64,000 bases of DNA from a bacterium 1xD42-67 (lineage in GTDB: Bacteria > Bacillota > Clostridia > Oscillospirales > Oscillospiraceae): the NCBI GenBank assembly GCA_003612335.1, contig RAYO01000017.1, positions 23,302-87,301 of the forward strand, written 5' to 3'. Made by a program: the position numbers and the translations under genes. The notes below the pieces were generated by a model that searched no databases, was not told where the DNA came from, and saw only the letters and a list, made by a program, of their open reading frames with translations. Of the stretch, positions 6,957 to 16,820 are shown one piece after another; the stretch's first letter is position 1; each line of letters begins with the position of its first letter.

Positions 6957-7727
6957 ATGCGCATCATCATCGCCCCGGCCAAAAAAATGATAATGGATAC
7001 AGACAGCTTCGCCGTGGACGGTCTGCCCCGATTCCTGGAGCAGGCGGAGCGGCTGAAGGACGTCCTGCAAGGCATGTCTCCCAAGGACCTCCAGGCCCTC
7101 TGGAAGTGCAGTGACGCCATCACCGAGCTGAACATAGCGCGCCTGGAACAGATGGACCTGCGCCGCCGCCTCACCCCGGCGGTCATCGCCTACGAGGGCA
7201 TCCAGTACCGCTACATGGCCCCCGGCGTGATGGAGGCGGCCCACCTGGACTACCTCCGGGAACACCTGCGCATCCTCTCCGGCTTCTACGGTCTGCTGCG
7301 TCCCTTTGACGGCGTGGTCCCTTACCGCCTGGAGATGCAGGCCAGGCTCGCCGCAGACGGCTGTCGGGACCTGTATCAGTTTTGGGGAGACCGTCTGGCC
7401 CGGCAGCTGGCCTCAGAGACGGATCTCGTGTTGGATCTGGCCTCCAAGGAGTACAGCAAGGCGGTGGAGGCCCATCTGCCCAAGACCGTCCGGCTCGTCA
7501 CCTGTGTCTTCGGAGAGCTGGATCACGGCAAGGTCATCGAAAAGGGCACTCTGTGCAAGATGGCCCGCGGACAGATGGTGCGCTGGCTGGCGGAGAATCA
7601 GATCGAAGATTCGGATGACTTACCGGCTTTTGACCAACTGGGCTATCGATTCTGCCGGTCCATATCAGAGGGGGGCCGCACGACCCTGCTTTGGATACAG
7701 TCTCCCAAGGATCCAGCCGCTCTCTGA
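6957..7727 (+). CDS. yaaA: YaaA family peroxide-stress protein
   Basis: A 256-residue protein of the YaaA (DUF328/UPF0246) family, which in E. coli lowers intracellular iron and DNA damage under peroxide stress. Family signatures seen are MRIIIAPAKKM at the start, LRILSGFYGLLRPFDGVVPY (about 100-119), LDLASKEYSKAV (about 155-166) and KGTLCKMARGQMVRWL (about 198-213). The length is normal. AGGAGGGCC lies about eight bases before the ATG. It stands alone downstream of def; an oxidative-stress protein is at home in an obligate anaerobe. Confidence 0.92.
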   Translation: MRIIIAPAKKMIMDTDSFAVDGLPRFLEQAERLKDVLQGMSPKDLQALWKCSDAITELNIARLEQMDLRRRLTPAVIAYEGIQYRYMAPGVMEAAHLDYLREHLRILSGFYGLLRPFDGVVPYRLEMQARLAADGCRDLYQFWGDRLARQLASETDLVLDLASKEYSKAVEAHLPKTVRLVTCVFGELDHGKVIEKGTLCKMARGQMVRWLAENQIEDSDDLPAFDQLGYRFCRSISEGGRTTLLWIQSPKDPAAL

Positions 7728-7821
7728 CTGGGAACGGCGCGGTATCCTGCACACAGGACCGATCGCCGGAGAACATCCCATACTAAGATCCCCAGTTCCA
7801 GGGAACACTAGATCTGGGGTG

Positions 7822-8724
7822 ATGATCGACATGGGATCTTTTCACGACAGGGATAGAGCAGGCCCCTATTTCGAGGGCTGGTATTTCAAGCACCAGGGCC
7901 CGCAGGGACACGCTCTGGCCCTGATCCCTGCGTTCCATATCGACAGAGAGGGACACTGCACCGCCTCTCTCCAGATCATTTCCCGCGACAGATCGTGGTG
8001 GCTGGAGCATCCGGCAGATCAGCTGCAAGTCTCCCGGCGGCCCTTTGGGATCCAGATCGGGCGGTCCAGCTTCAGCAGCCAGGGGATCGGCCTCCACATC
8101 CATCAGGACGGACTTTCTCTCTGCGGCACTCTGCGCTACGGCCCGTTTGCCGCTCTGCGGTCTGACATCATGGGGCCGTTTCGTTTCTTCGCAGGGATGC
8201 AGTGCTCCCACGGTGTCATCAGTATGGGACACTCTCTAAAAGGCGCTCTGGAACTGAACGGCGAAGTGCTGGATCTCTCCGATGGGATCGGGTATATCGA
8301 GACGGACCGGGGCCGCTCCTTTCCCAGCGCCTACCTCTGGACCCAGTGCGTCTGGAACGGCCCGGAGCGGGGCAGTCTGATGCTCGCGATAGCCACGATC
8401 CCCCTGCCGGTCGGAGGCTTCACCGGCTGCATCTGTTCCGTCCTCTACCGCGGCCGGGAATACCGGCTGGCCACCTACCGGGGGGCCAGGATCGAGACAT
8501 GGTCCTCTTCCGGCGCGGTGATCCGCCAGGGGAAGTACCGCCTGGAAGCACAGCTGCTCTCCGAGCAGGGGCAGGCCCTCCGCGCTCCGGTGGAGGGCCG
8601 CATGGAGCGCACCATCCACGAGAGCCTTTGCGCAGAGGTGCGCTACCGCTTGTGGCACGGGAAAGATCTCCTGTTCCAGCGCACGGACCTCAATGCCAGC
8701 TTTGAGCACTCAGCAGCAAACTGA
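7822..8724 (+). CDS. Tocopherol cyclase family protein
   Basis: A 300-residue protein with the hallmark opening of the tocopherol cyclase family (PF14249), AGPYFEGWYFKHQ at about residues 13-25. The later motifs IMGPFRFFAGMQCSHGVISM, GYIETDRGRSFPSAYLWTQC and MLAIATIPLPVGGFTGCICS also belong to this beta-sandwich family. In plants the enzyme forms the chromanol ring; bacterial homologues are uncharacterised, and tocopherol synthesis is not expected here. The start at 7822 follows GGGGTG and matches the usual distance to the YFEGWY motif. The reading frame is open far upstream, over yaaA, but that part has no family match. Confidence 0.8.
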   Translation: MIDMGSFHDRDRAGPYFEGWYFKHQGPQGHALALIPAFHIDREGHCTASLQIISRDRSWWLEHPADQLQVSRRPFGIQIGRSSFSSQGIGLHIHQDGLSLCGTLRYGPFAALRSDIMGPFRFFAGMQCSHGVISMGHSLKGALELNGEVLDLSDGIGYIETDRGRSFPSAYLWTQCVWNGPERGSLMLAIATIPLPVGGFTGCICSVLYRGREYRLATYRGARIETWSSSGAVIRQGKYRLEAQLLSEQGQALRAPVEGRMERTIHESLCAEVRYRLWHGKDLLFQRTDLNASFEHSAAN

Positions 8725-8806
8725 CTGCCGATCCCGGATCACAGCTTCCGCAGAGCCATCATCCAGCCCTTCCAAACGCTGGCGAAGATCGGGCCAGCAG
8801 ACCTTT

Positions 8807-8834
8807 GAGCGGCGGGCCAGAGGGCCCGCCGCTC
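8807..8834. terminator. GC-rich hairpin between convergent genes
   Basis: GAGCGGCGGGCC (8807-8818) pairs perfectly with 8823-8834 around a four-base loop. It sits in the 153-base gap between two convergent genes and can serve either strand, although no T run follows. Confidence 0.5.
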
Positions 8835-8877
8835 GATCCATCGGACATCGAGATGCAGTTTTTCGCGTATCCCCGCA

Positions 8878-9696
8878 TCACCGGAACACGAAACTGCCGG
8901 CAGTCTTCCCACCCATGACGAAAGAGAAGAAGGCTTTTTGACTGATCGCCGCGGCGTAGCCGTCCTCGTCCCGATCGAATCCGTCACGCCCCTCCAACTG
9001 CTCCAGCAGCTCCCGCAACTGGAGCATTGCAGCAACGGTGTGCTTGCAGGGATAGCTGCAGTAGCAGCTGCAGGTGAGGTTTTTGATCTCGCCTCCGCTG
9101 TGATCGAACTCGATCTCGTAAGGAGAGGTGCCCTCCACGATCCCCCGCCCATGGCCATGGTCGATACAGAGGTAGACGACCCGATCCTCCAGATAATATC
9201 TTCTGCCCCGCTCCGCCACGGCACTATTGGCTCCCATCCCGCTGAGGTCGTCCAACCGGAAACCGTGGTCATCGCTGCCGGACACATAGATGTCATCCTC
9301 TTTGTCAGGGGCCTTGAACCAGGTGACGATCTTTTCATATGGAATCGTCTGCGGATCGAAGGATACCAGATGGGAGCCGACCATGTGGAGCTCTCCAGAG
9401 ATCCGGGTGTCCGCCACAGCGATCACCCGCTTGTAATCGGAGAGCTTGATCTTAAAGCTGTAGTCCACAGCGGTCACACGCCCCTGCAGGCCCTCCAGCT
9501 TGCCGTCCACATAGACGATATCTCCCACCTGGAGGTCGAACCGGTCGTTGTAATAGGCCAGATCCATCCCCCGCTTGGCGAAATAGACCTGCACCAGAGA
9601 TCTTCTCGGCTGGGAGACCAGGCTCCTGCCTCTGGGCCTAGCGCTGTTGACGGTATCCTTTTGACCCTTCGTCCAAAGATCGATCTTGCGTTTCAT
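8878..9696 (-). CDS. SWIM zinc-finger domain protein
   Basis: A 272-residue protein. Its C-terminal third contains the SWIM zinc finger in LTCSCYCSYPCKHTVAAML (CxCx(n)CxH pattern, about residues 208-226), a module that binds nucleic acid or protein. The N-terminal part (about 30-120) is beta-rich with VGDIVYVDGKLEGLQGRVTA, resembling a KOW/SH3-like fold. No helicase domain is fused, unlike SWIM proteins of the SNF2 type, so this may be an adaptor. The start was placed at 9694-9696 behind AAGGAGG. It is convergent with the tocopherol-cyclase-like gene. Confidence 0.8.
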   Translation of the reverse strand: MKRKIDLWTKGQKDTVNSARPRGRSLVSQPRRSLVQVYFAKRGMDLAYYNDRFDLQVGDIVYVDGKLEGLQGRVTAVDYSFKIKLSDYKRVIAVADTRISGELHMVGSHLVSFDPQTIPYEKIVTWFKAPDKEDDIYVSGSDDHGFRLDDLSGMGANSAVAERGRRYYLEDRVVYLCIDHGHGRGIVEGTSPYEIEFDHSGGEIKNLTCSCYCSYPCKHTVAAMLQLRELLEQLEGRDGFDRDEDGYAAAISQKAFFSFVMGGKTAGSFVFR

Positions 9697-10017
9697 CAGA
9701 CATCCTCCTTTTGATATGGTATCTTGTATCGTGCTTACAGTGTACCGCAGGAGGTGTCCAATAAAACTCCCTTTTGTCCCTTTGCTCTCACTAAGTGCAG
9801 TATATTTGGGAGGCAGGCTGTCCCCCTTGGACGGTGCGGGCCCATTCGAGCTGCTAAGAAAGTACATCACACCGCAAAAGATCTCAGCATATGACGATAC
9901 GATCCATCACATCACATGGAACGTTGTCCTACGAAAACTATGGGCGGCGTTCTCAGTATATGCGGCAGTCCAGGGCTCTTATCTCGAACTGCTTTGGACG
10001 GCATGGGATGCTCCGGA
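9697..10017. other. Intergenic stretch without a recognised gene
   Basis: About 320 bases between the SWIM gene start and the end of the ABC permease gene. It should contain the promoter of the SWIM gene, but no convincing -35/-10 pair was found. Open frames across it resemble no known family and have no ribosome-binding site. Composition is lower in GC than its neighbours. Confidence 0.5.
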
Positions 10018-12402
10018 TCAGTCCACCGCCTTGATCCGCTCCACCAGAGAGAGTTTTCTGGCATAGCGGACTGCGCAAGCGGAGAATACCCCCTGCACCA
10101 GAAGCAGGGCAGCCCCAAACAGCAGCACCTGGAGCACTGGGAAATGGTAGGTAAGGGTCCCGAACATGCCGATCTGATCGAAGGCCCGGCACACGGCCAG
10201 ACTGCACGCCGTCCCCAAGGTCAGGGTGACCAGCAGCGTGATCCCCACATAGTACAGGCACTCATAGGACAGCATTTTGGACAACTGCCGGCCGCTCATG
10301 CCCACAGACTGGAACACTCCGAACTCCTGCTGGCGCGCGAGGAGGTTGGTGATCAGGGTGTTGGCAAGGTTGATGAGGGAAAACACGAAGACAAAGACTA
10401 AAATGCCGTAATCCCTTGCCAGCTCCCCCCGCAGGCCGCGCTCCAGCTCGGCGGACAGGTCATCCAGTCCGGAGATCGCCACCCGCTGGTCGAACACTGC
10501 GCCGAACACCGCCCGCCGCAGTTGATCGCTGTCCTGCTCCGTGTGGAGGTTGACATAGCCGGTGAAGTCCGCAATCTCAGGGTAAAGGACGGATAGCTCC
10601 TCCTCGGGCAGGATAAAGAAATGGGTCGAGCTACCGATCTGAACATCCTGCACGATCCCCATCACGGTATAGGTCTTGCTCTGCCCATTGTAGCAGGAGA
10701 CAGTGATGGTATCCCCGATCTGATAGCTGGTCCGATAGATCTCCTTCAACGCACTGCCTGCCGGGCAGACCAGAATCCCATTTCCATCCAGGAGCTGCTC
10801 GTAGTCCGCCGTTCCCTCTAAGACCACATCGCCTGCGTACATCTCCGCCATATCCTCCTGAGAGGTCCCACGGAGAAAGAATGGCTCATGGTCCCGGTTG
10901 CCCGGAATGGCGCTGATGGCGGGAATCTCCACGCAGGTCAGGCTGTAAGCCGTGATATGATCCACGCCGGGCAGGGCGGCCAGCTCCTCCCGCAGAGTTT
11001 GGCCCAGAGGATTCTCCTTCTGCATCTCCACAAATTCCCGGCCCGCATGATCCTCATATTGCAGCAGATACTGGCTCCGGTCTCCGAATTGAGACTGGGC
11101 CATTTCCTTTACGTCCACTGAATTTGCGTAGGCGGAAACGCAGAGAAGCAGGATACCGGTCAGGCCCAGAGAGAGTGTGGTGACAAACGCCTTTTTCCGG
11201 TTCCGGGAGAAGTTCATCAAAGCCAGGCGGGGCATGGTCAGGCGGCGATGGAGCTGTCTGGAAACGTTGGGACCCTGCTGCTGGGAATAGGCGGTGGCGC
11301 GGATGGCCTCAATGGCGGAGACCTTGCCCGCCATCGCCATGGGTTTTCTGGTGGCGATCAGGACAGTTCCATAAGTCAGGAGGGAAACCACCACCGCAGA
11401 CCGGATATTGTCACCCCAGGACCAGTAGCCGGGAACGGCGATCAGCGCGATACCTGCGGCGCAGAGCAGCCCCAGGGGGATGGCAATGGCGGTCAGGAAG
11501 CGGCGCTCCCGCTTGACCACCCGCTTCAGCTGTTTTGGCGTGGTCCCCAGCACCTTCAGGCGGCCGTATTCCCGCATTTTACCCATGACGGAGATATAGA
11601 AGATGTTGTAGATCACGATGGCGCAGACCACGGCAATCAGAAATACGGCAGCATAGACCTCCATCCCGTTTCCAAGGTACAGGTCCACCATGCCGAAGTA
11701 GTTGGAGCTGTAAAAGGTCCGGTCCTCCGGGATGCCCATTTCCGCGAAGAACTGCTCAATGTCCGCCTGAAGCTGGGCCGGCTCCGTACCCTGGCTCCCG
11801 GCAAAGCGAAACCGCAGCTCATAGGGACTCTCCGGCTCCACGGCGGTCTCCGAAATCCAAACCGTGAAAATACGGCTGATGTTCTCTGTTTCCAGGATGC
11901 CTGTGACGGTATAGGACTTCTCGCCGTCTCCCAGGTCCAGGGCCACCGTCTGACCGACCTCCCCTGAGAGGCCAAAATAACGGAAAAAGGTGCGTTCCAC
12001 ACACAGCTCGTTCTCCGCCTGGGGATAGGTCCCGGTGATCTCGCCGTAGCCCATCAGGCCAATCATCTCCGGGCTGACATAGCTGATCCGCAAAACGCCG
12101 TCCTCATGGCGGGCAGTTCCCGCCTCCACAGTACAGCCCCATTTTTCAAATTTCCCGGCGTCCGCCAGCCGGGTGACCTCCTCCCGGGTCAGTCCGCCGC
12201 ACCCGGCCTGATACTGCCCAAGGATGCCGTCCAGGGTTTTCAGCTGCTGGGCGGAATAGAGAAAGCAGAGAGTTGCCATGAGACAGACGGCCAGAGCGAT
12301 GGTGAGGATGACAAACACGCTCCGGCGCTTGTCAGCTTTGATACTGCGGCCCGCCAATTTCTTCTCCACCGCGCTGGTGTCGTTTTCAAAAGGCCAAGTC
12401 AT
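10018..12402 (-). CDS. ABC transporter permease, FtsX/MacB-like, two-module
   Basis: A 794-residue membrane protein with two FtsX units. Helix 1 (about 28-48) precedes an extracellular domain of about 200 residues, then three helices between about 248 and 350 with the [19 protein letters not shown] loop. The second unit begins at [20 protein letters not shown] (helix about 410-430), has another large outer domain (to about 665), and ends with three helices including [20 protein letters not shown]. This plan fits permeases of antimicrobial-peptide sensing and resistance transporters. The ATG at 12400-12402 follows GAGGGGG; a GTG nine bases earlier is possible. It is last in the response regulator-kinase-ATPase-permease operon. 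Confidence 0.88.
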   Translation of the reverse strand: MTWPFENDTSAVEKKLAGRSIKADKRRSVFVILTIALAVCLMATLCFLYSAQQLKTLDGILGQYQAGCGGLTREEVTRLADAGKFEKWGCTVEAGTARHEDGVLRISYVSPEMIGLMGYGEITGTYPQAENELCVERTFFRYFGLSGEVGQTVALDLGDGEKSYTVTGILETENISRIFTVWISETAVEPESPYELRFRFAGSQGTEPAQLQADIEQFFAEMGIPEDRTFYSSNYFGMVDLYLGNGMEVYAAVFLIAVVCAIVIYNIFYISVMGKMREYGRLKVLGTTPKQLKRVVKRERRFLTAIAIPLGLLCAAGIALIAVPGYWSWGDNIRSAVVVSLLTYGTVLIATRKPMAMAGKVSAIEAIRATAYSQQQGPNVSRQLHRRLTMPRLALMNFSRNRKKAFVTTLSLGLTGILLLCVSAYANSVDVKEMAQSQFGDRSQYLLQYEDHAGREFVEMQKENPLGQTLREELAALPGVDHITAYSLTCVEIPAISAIPGNRDHEPFFLRGTSQEDMAEMYAGDVVLEGTADYEQLLDGNGILVCPAGSALKEIYRTSYQIGDTITVSCYNGQSKTYTVMGIVQDVQIGSSTHFFILPEEELSVLYPEIADFTGYVNLHTEQDSDQLRRAVFGAVFDQRVAISGLDDLSAELERGLRGELARDYGILVFVFVFSLINLANTLITNLLARQQEFGVFQSVGMSGRQLSKMLSYECLYYVGITLLVTLTLGTACSLAVCRAFDQIGMFGTLTYHFPVLQVLLFGAALLLVQGVFSACAVRYARKLSLVERIKAVD

Positions 12403-12415
12403 CGCCGCCACCCCC

Positions 12416-13081
12416 TCAGTTTACGATCTTGCCGTCCTCGATCCGCACGATGCGGTCGGCCAGCTGGGCGATCTCGTTGTTGTGGGTGATCATCACGATG
12501 GTCTGGCTGAACTGCGTGCTGGTGCGCTTGAGCAGGCCCAGCACGTCGGCGCTGGTCCTGCTGTCCAGGTTGCCGGTGGGCTCGTCGGCCAGGACGATGG
12601 CCGGTTTGGTGATCAGGGCACGGGCAATCGCCACCCGCTGCTGCTGTCCGCCGGAGAGGTTGTTGGGCATATTTTGCAGCTTATCCTCCAGGGCCAGCAT
12701 GTGGACGATCTCGTCCATGAACCTCTGGTCCACCGTGTCCCCGTCCAGCTCCACGGGCAGGACGATGTTCTCGTAGACATTGAGGATGGGAACCAGGTTG
12801 TAGTTCTGGAAGATGAAGCCGATATTCCGGCGGCGGAAGATGGTCAGCTCCTCGTCGTTCTTTTTCGCCAGCTCGTCTCCCCGGACGATGACGCTGCCCG
12901 AGGTGGGGGTGTCCAGCCCGCCCATCATATTCAGCAGAGTGGACTTGCCGCTGCCGGAGGTGCCCACCACGGCCACAAACTCCCCCTGCTCCACACTGAG
13001 GTTGACGCCATCCAGGGCGCGGGTGATGTTCGGCTCAGCGCCATACTGCTTTTTCAGGTCGATGGTCTGTAATACGTTCAT
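12416..13081 (-). CDS. ABC transporter ATP-binding protein (MacB/LolD type)
   Basis: A 221-residue ATPase with a complete site: Walker [11 protein letters not shown]-loop [10 protein letters not shown], signature LSGGQQQR, Walker [12 protein letters not shown] and a switch histidine in [10 protein letters not shown]. The [13 protein letters not shown] tail after Walker B is typical of the MacB/BceA subgroup that pairs with FtsX permeases. I chose the ATG at 13079-13081, nine bases after AAGGAG; another ATG two codons upstream is too close to that site. It is separated from the permease gene by only 13 bases and belongs to the same operon. Confidence 0.92.
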   Translation of the reverse strand: MNVLQTIDLKKQYGAEPNITRALDGVNLSVEQGEFVAVVGTSGSGKSTLLNMMGGLDTPTSGSVIVRGDELAKKNDEELTIFRRRNIGFIFQNYNLVPILNVYENIVLPVELDGDTVDQRFMDEIVHMLALEDKLQNMPNNLSGGQQQRVAIARALITKPAIVLADEPTGNLDSRTSADVLGLLKRTSTQFSQTIVMITHNNEIAQLADRIVRIEDGKIVN

Positions 13082-13211
13082 CTTCATCTGCTCCTTTCCC
13101 GGCTGTCCATGCAGAGGTCTCATCTGTGTCCCCCCTGCCTTCAGCAGAGGGGACATTTGAGCTCTGCGCGGACGTTCCTGCCTGCTGCAGAGCCATGGTA
13201 AGATCCAAATG

Positions 13212-14288
13212 TCACAGAAATGTCCGAAGCGGAGGCTTATTTGTGAATTTTTTATGAACGAACGATCTCCGGGGCAGGAACACAGAGAAGACAGACCCCC
13301 GGCCGACCTCTGAGGCCACCTTGATATAGCCGCCCTGCCGGGTGACGATCTCCCGGGCCAGATACAGGCCGATGCCCACCCCCGGCTGGTCGTGGACCTC
13401 CTCCTCCCGGTAGAAGCGCCGGAAGATGGCGGCCTGACGGCTCTCCGGGATGCCCCTGCCGGTGTCGGTCACATCCAGCTTGACATACATCTCCCACTGC
13501 TCCACTGACACGCTGATCTTACCGCCCGCTGGGGTGTACTTCACCGCATTGTCCAGCAGATTGAACAGGGCCTCCGCCGTCCACTTGCTGTCATGGGATA
13601 CCCGCAGATCCTCCAGGCACTGTACCTCCACAGAGATCCCCTTTTTCTCCGCACTGTAGACGATGCCGCTCAATGCCTGGGCCAGGGTGTCGATCAGCGG
13701 GCCGTCCTTTTTCTCCAGGGCGATCGCCCCAGTCTCCAGGCGGGAGGCTTTCCCCATGGACTGCAACAAGAATTCCAGCTTGTCCGTCTGGCTGCGGATG
13801 CCCTGCAAAAACTCCTGACGCTCCTCCTCGGTGACGGGCTTTTCCAGCAGGGTGTCCGTCACCATCTTCAGATTTGCCACCGGTGTTTTCACCTGATGGG
13901 AGACGTCTGACACCAGGGTCTGCAGTTCCCGCCGCTCCTCCTCCACCTTGCGCCGGCCCTCCTGGAGGATGCCGTACAGCCGGGAGAGACGGCTGCTGAT
14001 GCGGGCAAAGATGGTCTCGCTGTCATCGGCCCGGGCCGGCCCCTCACCGCCGCTGATCATGCTGTCCATCGTTCGGCATAAGTCGCCGGTGAACTGGGAC
14101 AGCCGCTTGGCAAAAAGCATCGTCAGCAGGAACAGCCAGACCAGGGCACAGGCCGTCAGCACCGCGCCGGAGATCAGCACCCAGCTCTGTCCTGTCATGG
14201 CGGAGAGAAGGAAGGAGAGGGCCAGCATGGAGAGGGCCGCTCCCGCCTCCACCAGCAGGAACATCGTCTTGACCGGGATGCGCCTCAT
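13212..14288 (-). CDS. Sensor histidine kinase, intramembrane-sensing type
   Basis: A 358-residue kinase. Two N-terminal helices (about 8-30 and 36-59) are joined by only about five outside residues, so there is no sensor domain outside the membrane. The dimerisation box is VSDVSHQVKTPVANL with H131 as phosphorylation site, then an N box (LFNLLDNAVKYTP), G1 (VTDTGRGIPE), F (FRRFYREEE) and G2 (GVGIGLYLAREIV). Kinases of this plan, such as BceS, sense flux through a partner ABC transporter, which here is encoded downstream. The ATG overlaps the response regulator stop (ATGA). Confidence 0.92.
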   Translation of the reverse strand: MRRIPVKTMFLLVEAGAALSMLALSFLLSAMTGQSWVLISGAVLTACALVWLFLLTMLFAKRLSQFTGDLCRTMDSMISGGEGPARADDSETIFARISSRLSRLYGILQEGRRKVEEERRELQTLVSDVSHQVKTPVANLKMVTDTLLEKPVTEEERQEFLQGIRSQTDKLEFLLQSMGKASRLETGAIALEKKDGPLIDTLAQALSGIVYSAEKKGISVEVQCLEDLRVSHDSKWTAEALFNLLDNAVKYTPAGGKISVSVEQWEMYVKLDVTDTGRGIPESRQAAIFRRFYREEEVHDQPGVGIGLYLAREIVTRQGGYIKVASEVGRGSVFSVFLPRRSFVHKKFTNKPPLRTFL

Positions 14289-14974
14289 TTCCGCTCGCCC
14301 CCTGTCCACTGATAGCCGATCCCATAGATGGTCTTGATGTAGGTGTCGCCCTCCGCCTCGATCTTGCCCCGGATGCGGCTGATGGAGGTGGTCAGGGTGT
14401 GTTCGTCCACAAATTTTTCGTCCACGTCCCACAGCCGCTCCAGAAGACGCTGCCGGGTCAGGACCTGGCGCGGATTTTTGCAGAACAGATACAGCATCTT
14501 GTATTCCATAGGTGAGAGGGCCATAGGCTTTCCGTTCAGCGTAGCTGCCTGCTCCGAGAAATCCAGGAACAGCCTGCCGTCGTCGTAGAGGTCCCTTGCC
14601 GGCCTGTGGTGCTCCAGCATGGCGAACATGGCGCGGATCTTCCGCTGCAGGGCTCCGATGGAAAAGGGCTTGGTGATGTAGTCCACCGCTCCCGCCTCAT
14701 AGCCCCGGATCTGGTCGCTCTCCTGGTCGTTGGCAGTGAGGAAGATCACCACCGTGTCTGGGTGCTCCGGCTTGATCAGCCTGCACAAGTCGTAGCCGTT
14801 GCCGTCCGGCAGGTTGATGTCCAGCAGCACCAAGTCGTACTCCGTCCTGGCCAGCAGGTCGGCGGCGGTCCTGGCATCCAGGGCGGGGGTGACCTCCCAG
14901 CCGTCGCAGGTCAGATCATAGGCCAGGGTCTTATTCAAAAGGGCATCGTCCTCAACGATCAGGATCCGTTTCAT
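14285..14974 (-). CDS. Response regulator, OmpR family
   Basis: A 229-residue regulator. The receiver domain has the acidic pair E8/D9-D10, phosphoacceptor D52 (LVLLDINLPDGNG), T80 and K102 (DYITKPF). The C-terminal OmpR winged helix runs from about 130 to 225 (LSPMEYKMLYLFCKNPRQVL, then VDEHTLTTSISRIRGKIE, IKTIYGIGYQW). GAGGAGG precedes the ATG at 14972-14974. It is the first gene of the four-gene operon and probably activates the ABC genes and itself in response to the kinase. Confidence 0.93.
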   Translation of the reverse strand: MKRILIVEDDALLNKTLAYDLTCDGWEVTPALDARTAADLLARTEYDLVLLDINLPDGNGYDLCRLIKPEHPDTVVIFLTANDQESDQIRGYEAGAVDYITKPFSIGALQRKIRAMFAMLEHHRPARDLYDDGRLFLDFSEQAATLNGKPMALSPMEYKMLYLFCKNPRQVLTRQRLLERLWDVDEKFVDEHTLTTSISRIRGKIEAEGDTYIKTIYGIGYQWTGGERK

Positions 14975-15213
14975 GGTTCGTCCTCCTCTGTTTCCTGTTC
15001 TCACGTCTCGCCTGTCCGCAAAGTTCGCCTTTCCTGCGTCTCGGGGCACAGACAGGACCGCTCCGCGCTCCTTGGTCCGTCCCCCTCGCTCCGGTCTGGG
15101 CTCGCTCTTCACGACGGCCCGACGCTCCATAGTATAGCAGAGAAATGTCCGTGAAATGTTACAACGCCCTGCCCTCTCCCAAAAGATCTTAGATGACAGA
15201 TCACAGGAGGGGG

Positions 15214-15449
15214 CCTTAAAAAGCGCCTCCGCAGGTCCAGAGCATTCCGATCGGATCGAGTTCGGGGAGATACGGTGGCAGACAGAGGTCCGCACCGGGT
15301 ATTTTGAGCAACAAAAAATGACCGCTTTCGGGATGGAGCGGAGCATCGTCCATCACGATCGCGGTCCTTCGTTCCAGAGAGGGCAGTGTCTGGCTGGACG
15401 ACCAGGATCCAAAAGTCTGCTGTCCATCATCCCATGATAGACGAATCAC
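15214..15449 (-). pseudogene. IS630-family transposase remnant
   Basis: The 575-base gap 14975-15549 holds a short fragment of about 77 residues reading RRTAIVMDDAPLHPESGHFL, then CLPPYLPELDPIGMLW. This matches the catalytic DDE region of IS630/Tc1-like transposases (VMDNAP-H and LPPYSPDLNPIE-W), including the second aspartate. The expected glutamate of LNPIE is a glycine here (DPIGMLW), and the frame stops at TAA right after. No terminal repeats or intact N-terminus were found. The rest of the gap (14975-15213 and 15450-15549) contains the operon leader and nothing else I recognise. Confidence 0.7.
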
Positions 15450-15549
15450 GATCCAGACATGGGCATGATCGGCGGATCGGTCAGACAGTATTGGCCAGGG
15501 ATCTTTTGGCGAATCGAATGAACTGCATCGCTCCAGCAGAGATCAGACC

Positions 15550-16791
15550 TCATAGGGCCGGGGCGTCCATGGACGCCAGGAACAGGGGCAGGCAGTCCTC
15601 CAGCGAAGCAAAACCGGAATAGTCCACGATCAGCACGTCCCTCCCCCGCAGGGCTGCAAAGAGCCAGTGGTCCTGGCCCCCGCGTCGGAACCGGACGGTC
15701 TCCAGCCGGTCCAGGCCGGGCCAGTCCAGCTCCTCCCAGGGCTGCAGGCCGGTGACCTGGCTGAGGGGGTTGTTGTAGTCCAGGGCCTTTTTCAGCTGAC
15801 GGGCCTCCGCGTCCAGCCGGAGCTGGTACAGCAGCCGGGCGGCCCTGGAGGAACGGGCCTGATCGTACTGGATCCCCGTCCAGAGGGTGTAGGGGCGCGT
15901 CAGGGCCCCGGTATCCGGGTCGAGGTAGGTCACCCGCCAGTCGATGGAGGCATACTCCTGCACCGGGACGGCCCGGGAGCTGTTGATCTTGAGGTAGCCG
16001 TCCGCCTCGGGCTCCTCCGCCAGAGGGCGGGGACCGGTCCCCTCGGTCTGGACCAGGGTGGGCCAGGAGCGGGACAGTTCCCTCTCGCCCAGACCGCAGA
16101 CCTCCGGCAGATACCTGGGCACCAGGAGGTTCGAGACCAGATAGATGGGGCAAAAGATGCAGAGATAGACCGTGAGGAATCGGGGCCGGTCCCACCGCCG
16201 GCCCGCCTTCATGGGCAGGCCCTGCTCCAGGCGGCGGCGGGCCTTCACCAGCTGCATGATCTGGAACCCCTGTGCGATCTCGCAGATCAGGAGGAGGACA
16301 GCGGAACAGGCCATCTGGACGATGGAGCGGGGCTGTTCCATCAAAAGCAGTTCCCAGAGCAGGGACTTCCGGAACAGGAAGAGGGAGGCGGCGAGCAGGA
16401 GGGCCACGATCAGCCACATCAGGCCGAAGGAACGGATCTGCGCACGGATGGCACTGTCCAGGGCGTAGCCCAGGGTCTGGGGGTCGGAGTGGAGCTCGGG
16501 GGCCTCTGGGTCCTCGCAGGAGAAGATGTAGTACAGCCTAGGCTGGGCGTCTGCGAACCGCCAGCCCATCTGGGCGTAGGGCTCCTTGCGCTTGGCGTCC
16601 TCCTGTTTGCTCCGGCCCACCGGGTCCAGCCGGTAGCGCACCGGCCGGGGGGCGTCCACCAGGAAATTGGCGGCGTCATTGCGGCGGGTGAAGTTTTGGA
16701 AGAACAGCCCCTGAAGAGCCATCTCGTCCAGCCAGTCCTGCATCCCCTGGATATCGTACAGGGAGCAGGGGATCGGCCTCTTTACGGTCAT
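15550..16791 (-). CDS. DUF2812 domain membrane protein (second copy)
   Basis: A 413-residue protein. The N-terminal 130 residues are a DUF2812 domain (LYDIQGMQDWLDEMALQGLF near the start, YRLDPVGRS, MGWRFADAQPRLYYIFSCED). Hydrophobic helices lie at about 150-170, 188-205 and 240-260, with an outer domain after them. AAGGAGTG precedes the ATG at 16789-16791. It is a diverged paralogue of the neighbouring gene at 16821 and lies downstream of it with PadR in one operon. The function is unknown; PadR-DUF2812 pairs are common in Firmicutes. Confidence 0.8.
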   Translation of the reverse strand: MTVKRPIPCSLYDIQGMQDWLDEMALQGLFFQNFTRRNDAANFLVDAPRPVRYRLDPVGRSKQEDAKRKEPYAQMGWRFADAQPRLYYIFSCEDPEAPELHSDPQTLGYALDSAIRAQIRSFGLMWLIVALLLAASLFLFRKSLLWELLLMEQPRSIVQMACSAVLLLICEIAQGFQIMQLVKARRRLEQGLPMKAGRRWDRPRFLTVYLCIFCPIYLVSNLLVPRYLPEVCGLGERELSRSWPTLVQTEGTGPRPLAEEPEADGYLKINSSRAVPVQEYASIDWRVTYLDPDTGALTRPYTLWTGIQYDQARSSRAARLLYQLRLDAEARQLKKALDYNNPLSQVTGLQPWEELDWPGLDRLETVRFRRGGQDHWLFAALRGRDVLIVDYSGFASLEDCLPLFLASMDAPAL

Positions 16792-16820
16792 CGTGATCAC
16801 TCCTTTCTCGGGACGGGCCC

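Noticed and set aside
7306..7821. N-terminal extension of the tocopherol-cyclase-like frame over yaaA
   Set aside because: The region overlaps yaaA in another frame and shows no family match; the family start lies close to 7822.
9686..10066. A 126-residue plus-strand frame in the gap before the ABC permease
   Set aside because: No ribosome-binding site, no recognisable domain, and it runs into the permease gene on the other strand.
14975..15346. N-terminal extension of the response regulator
   Set aside because: The receiver domain starts at MKRILIVEDD behind GAGGAGG; the extension reads through the transposase scrap.
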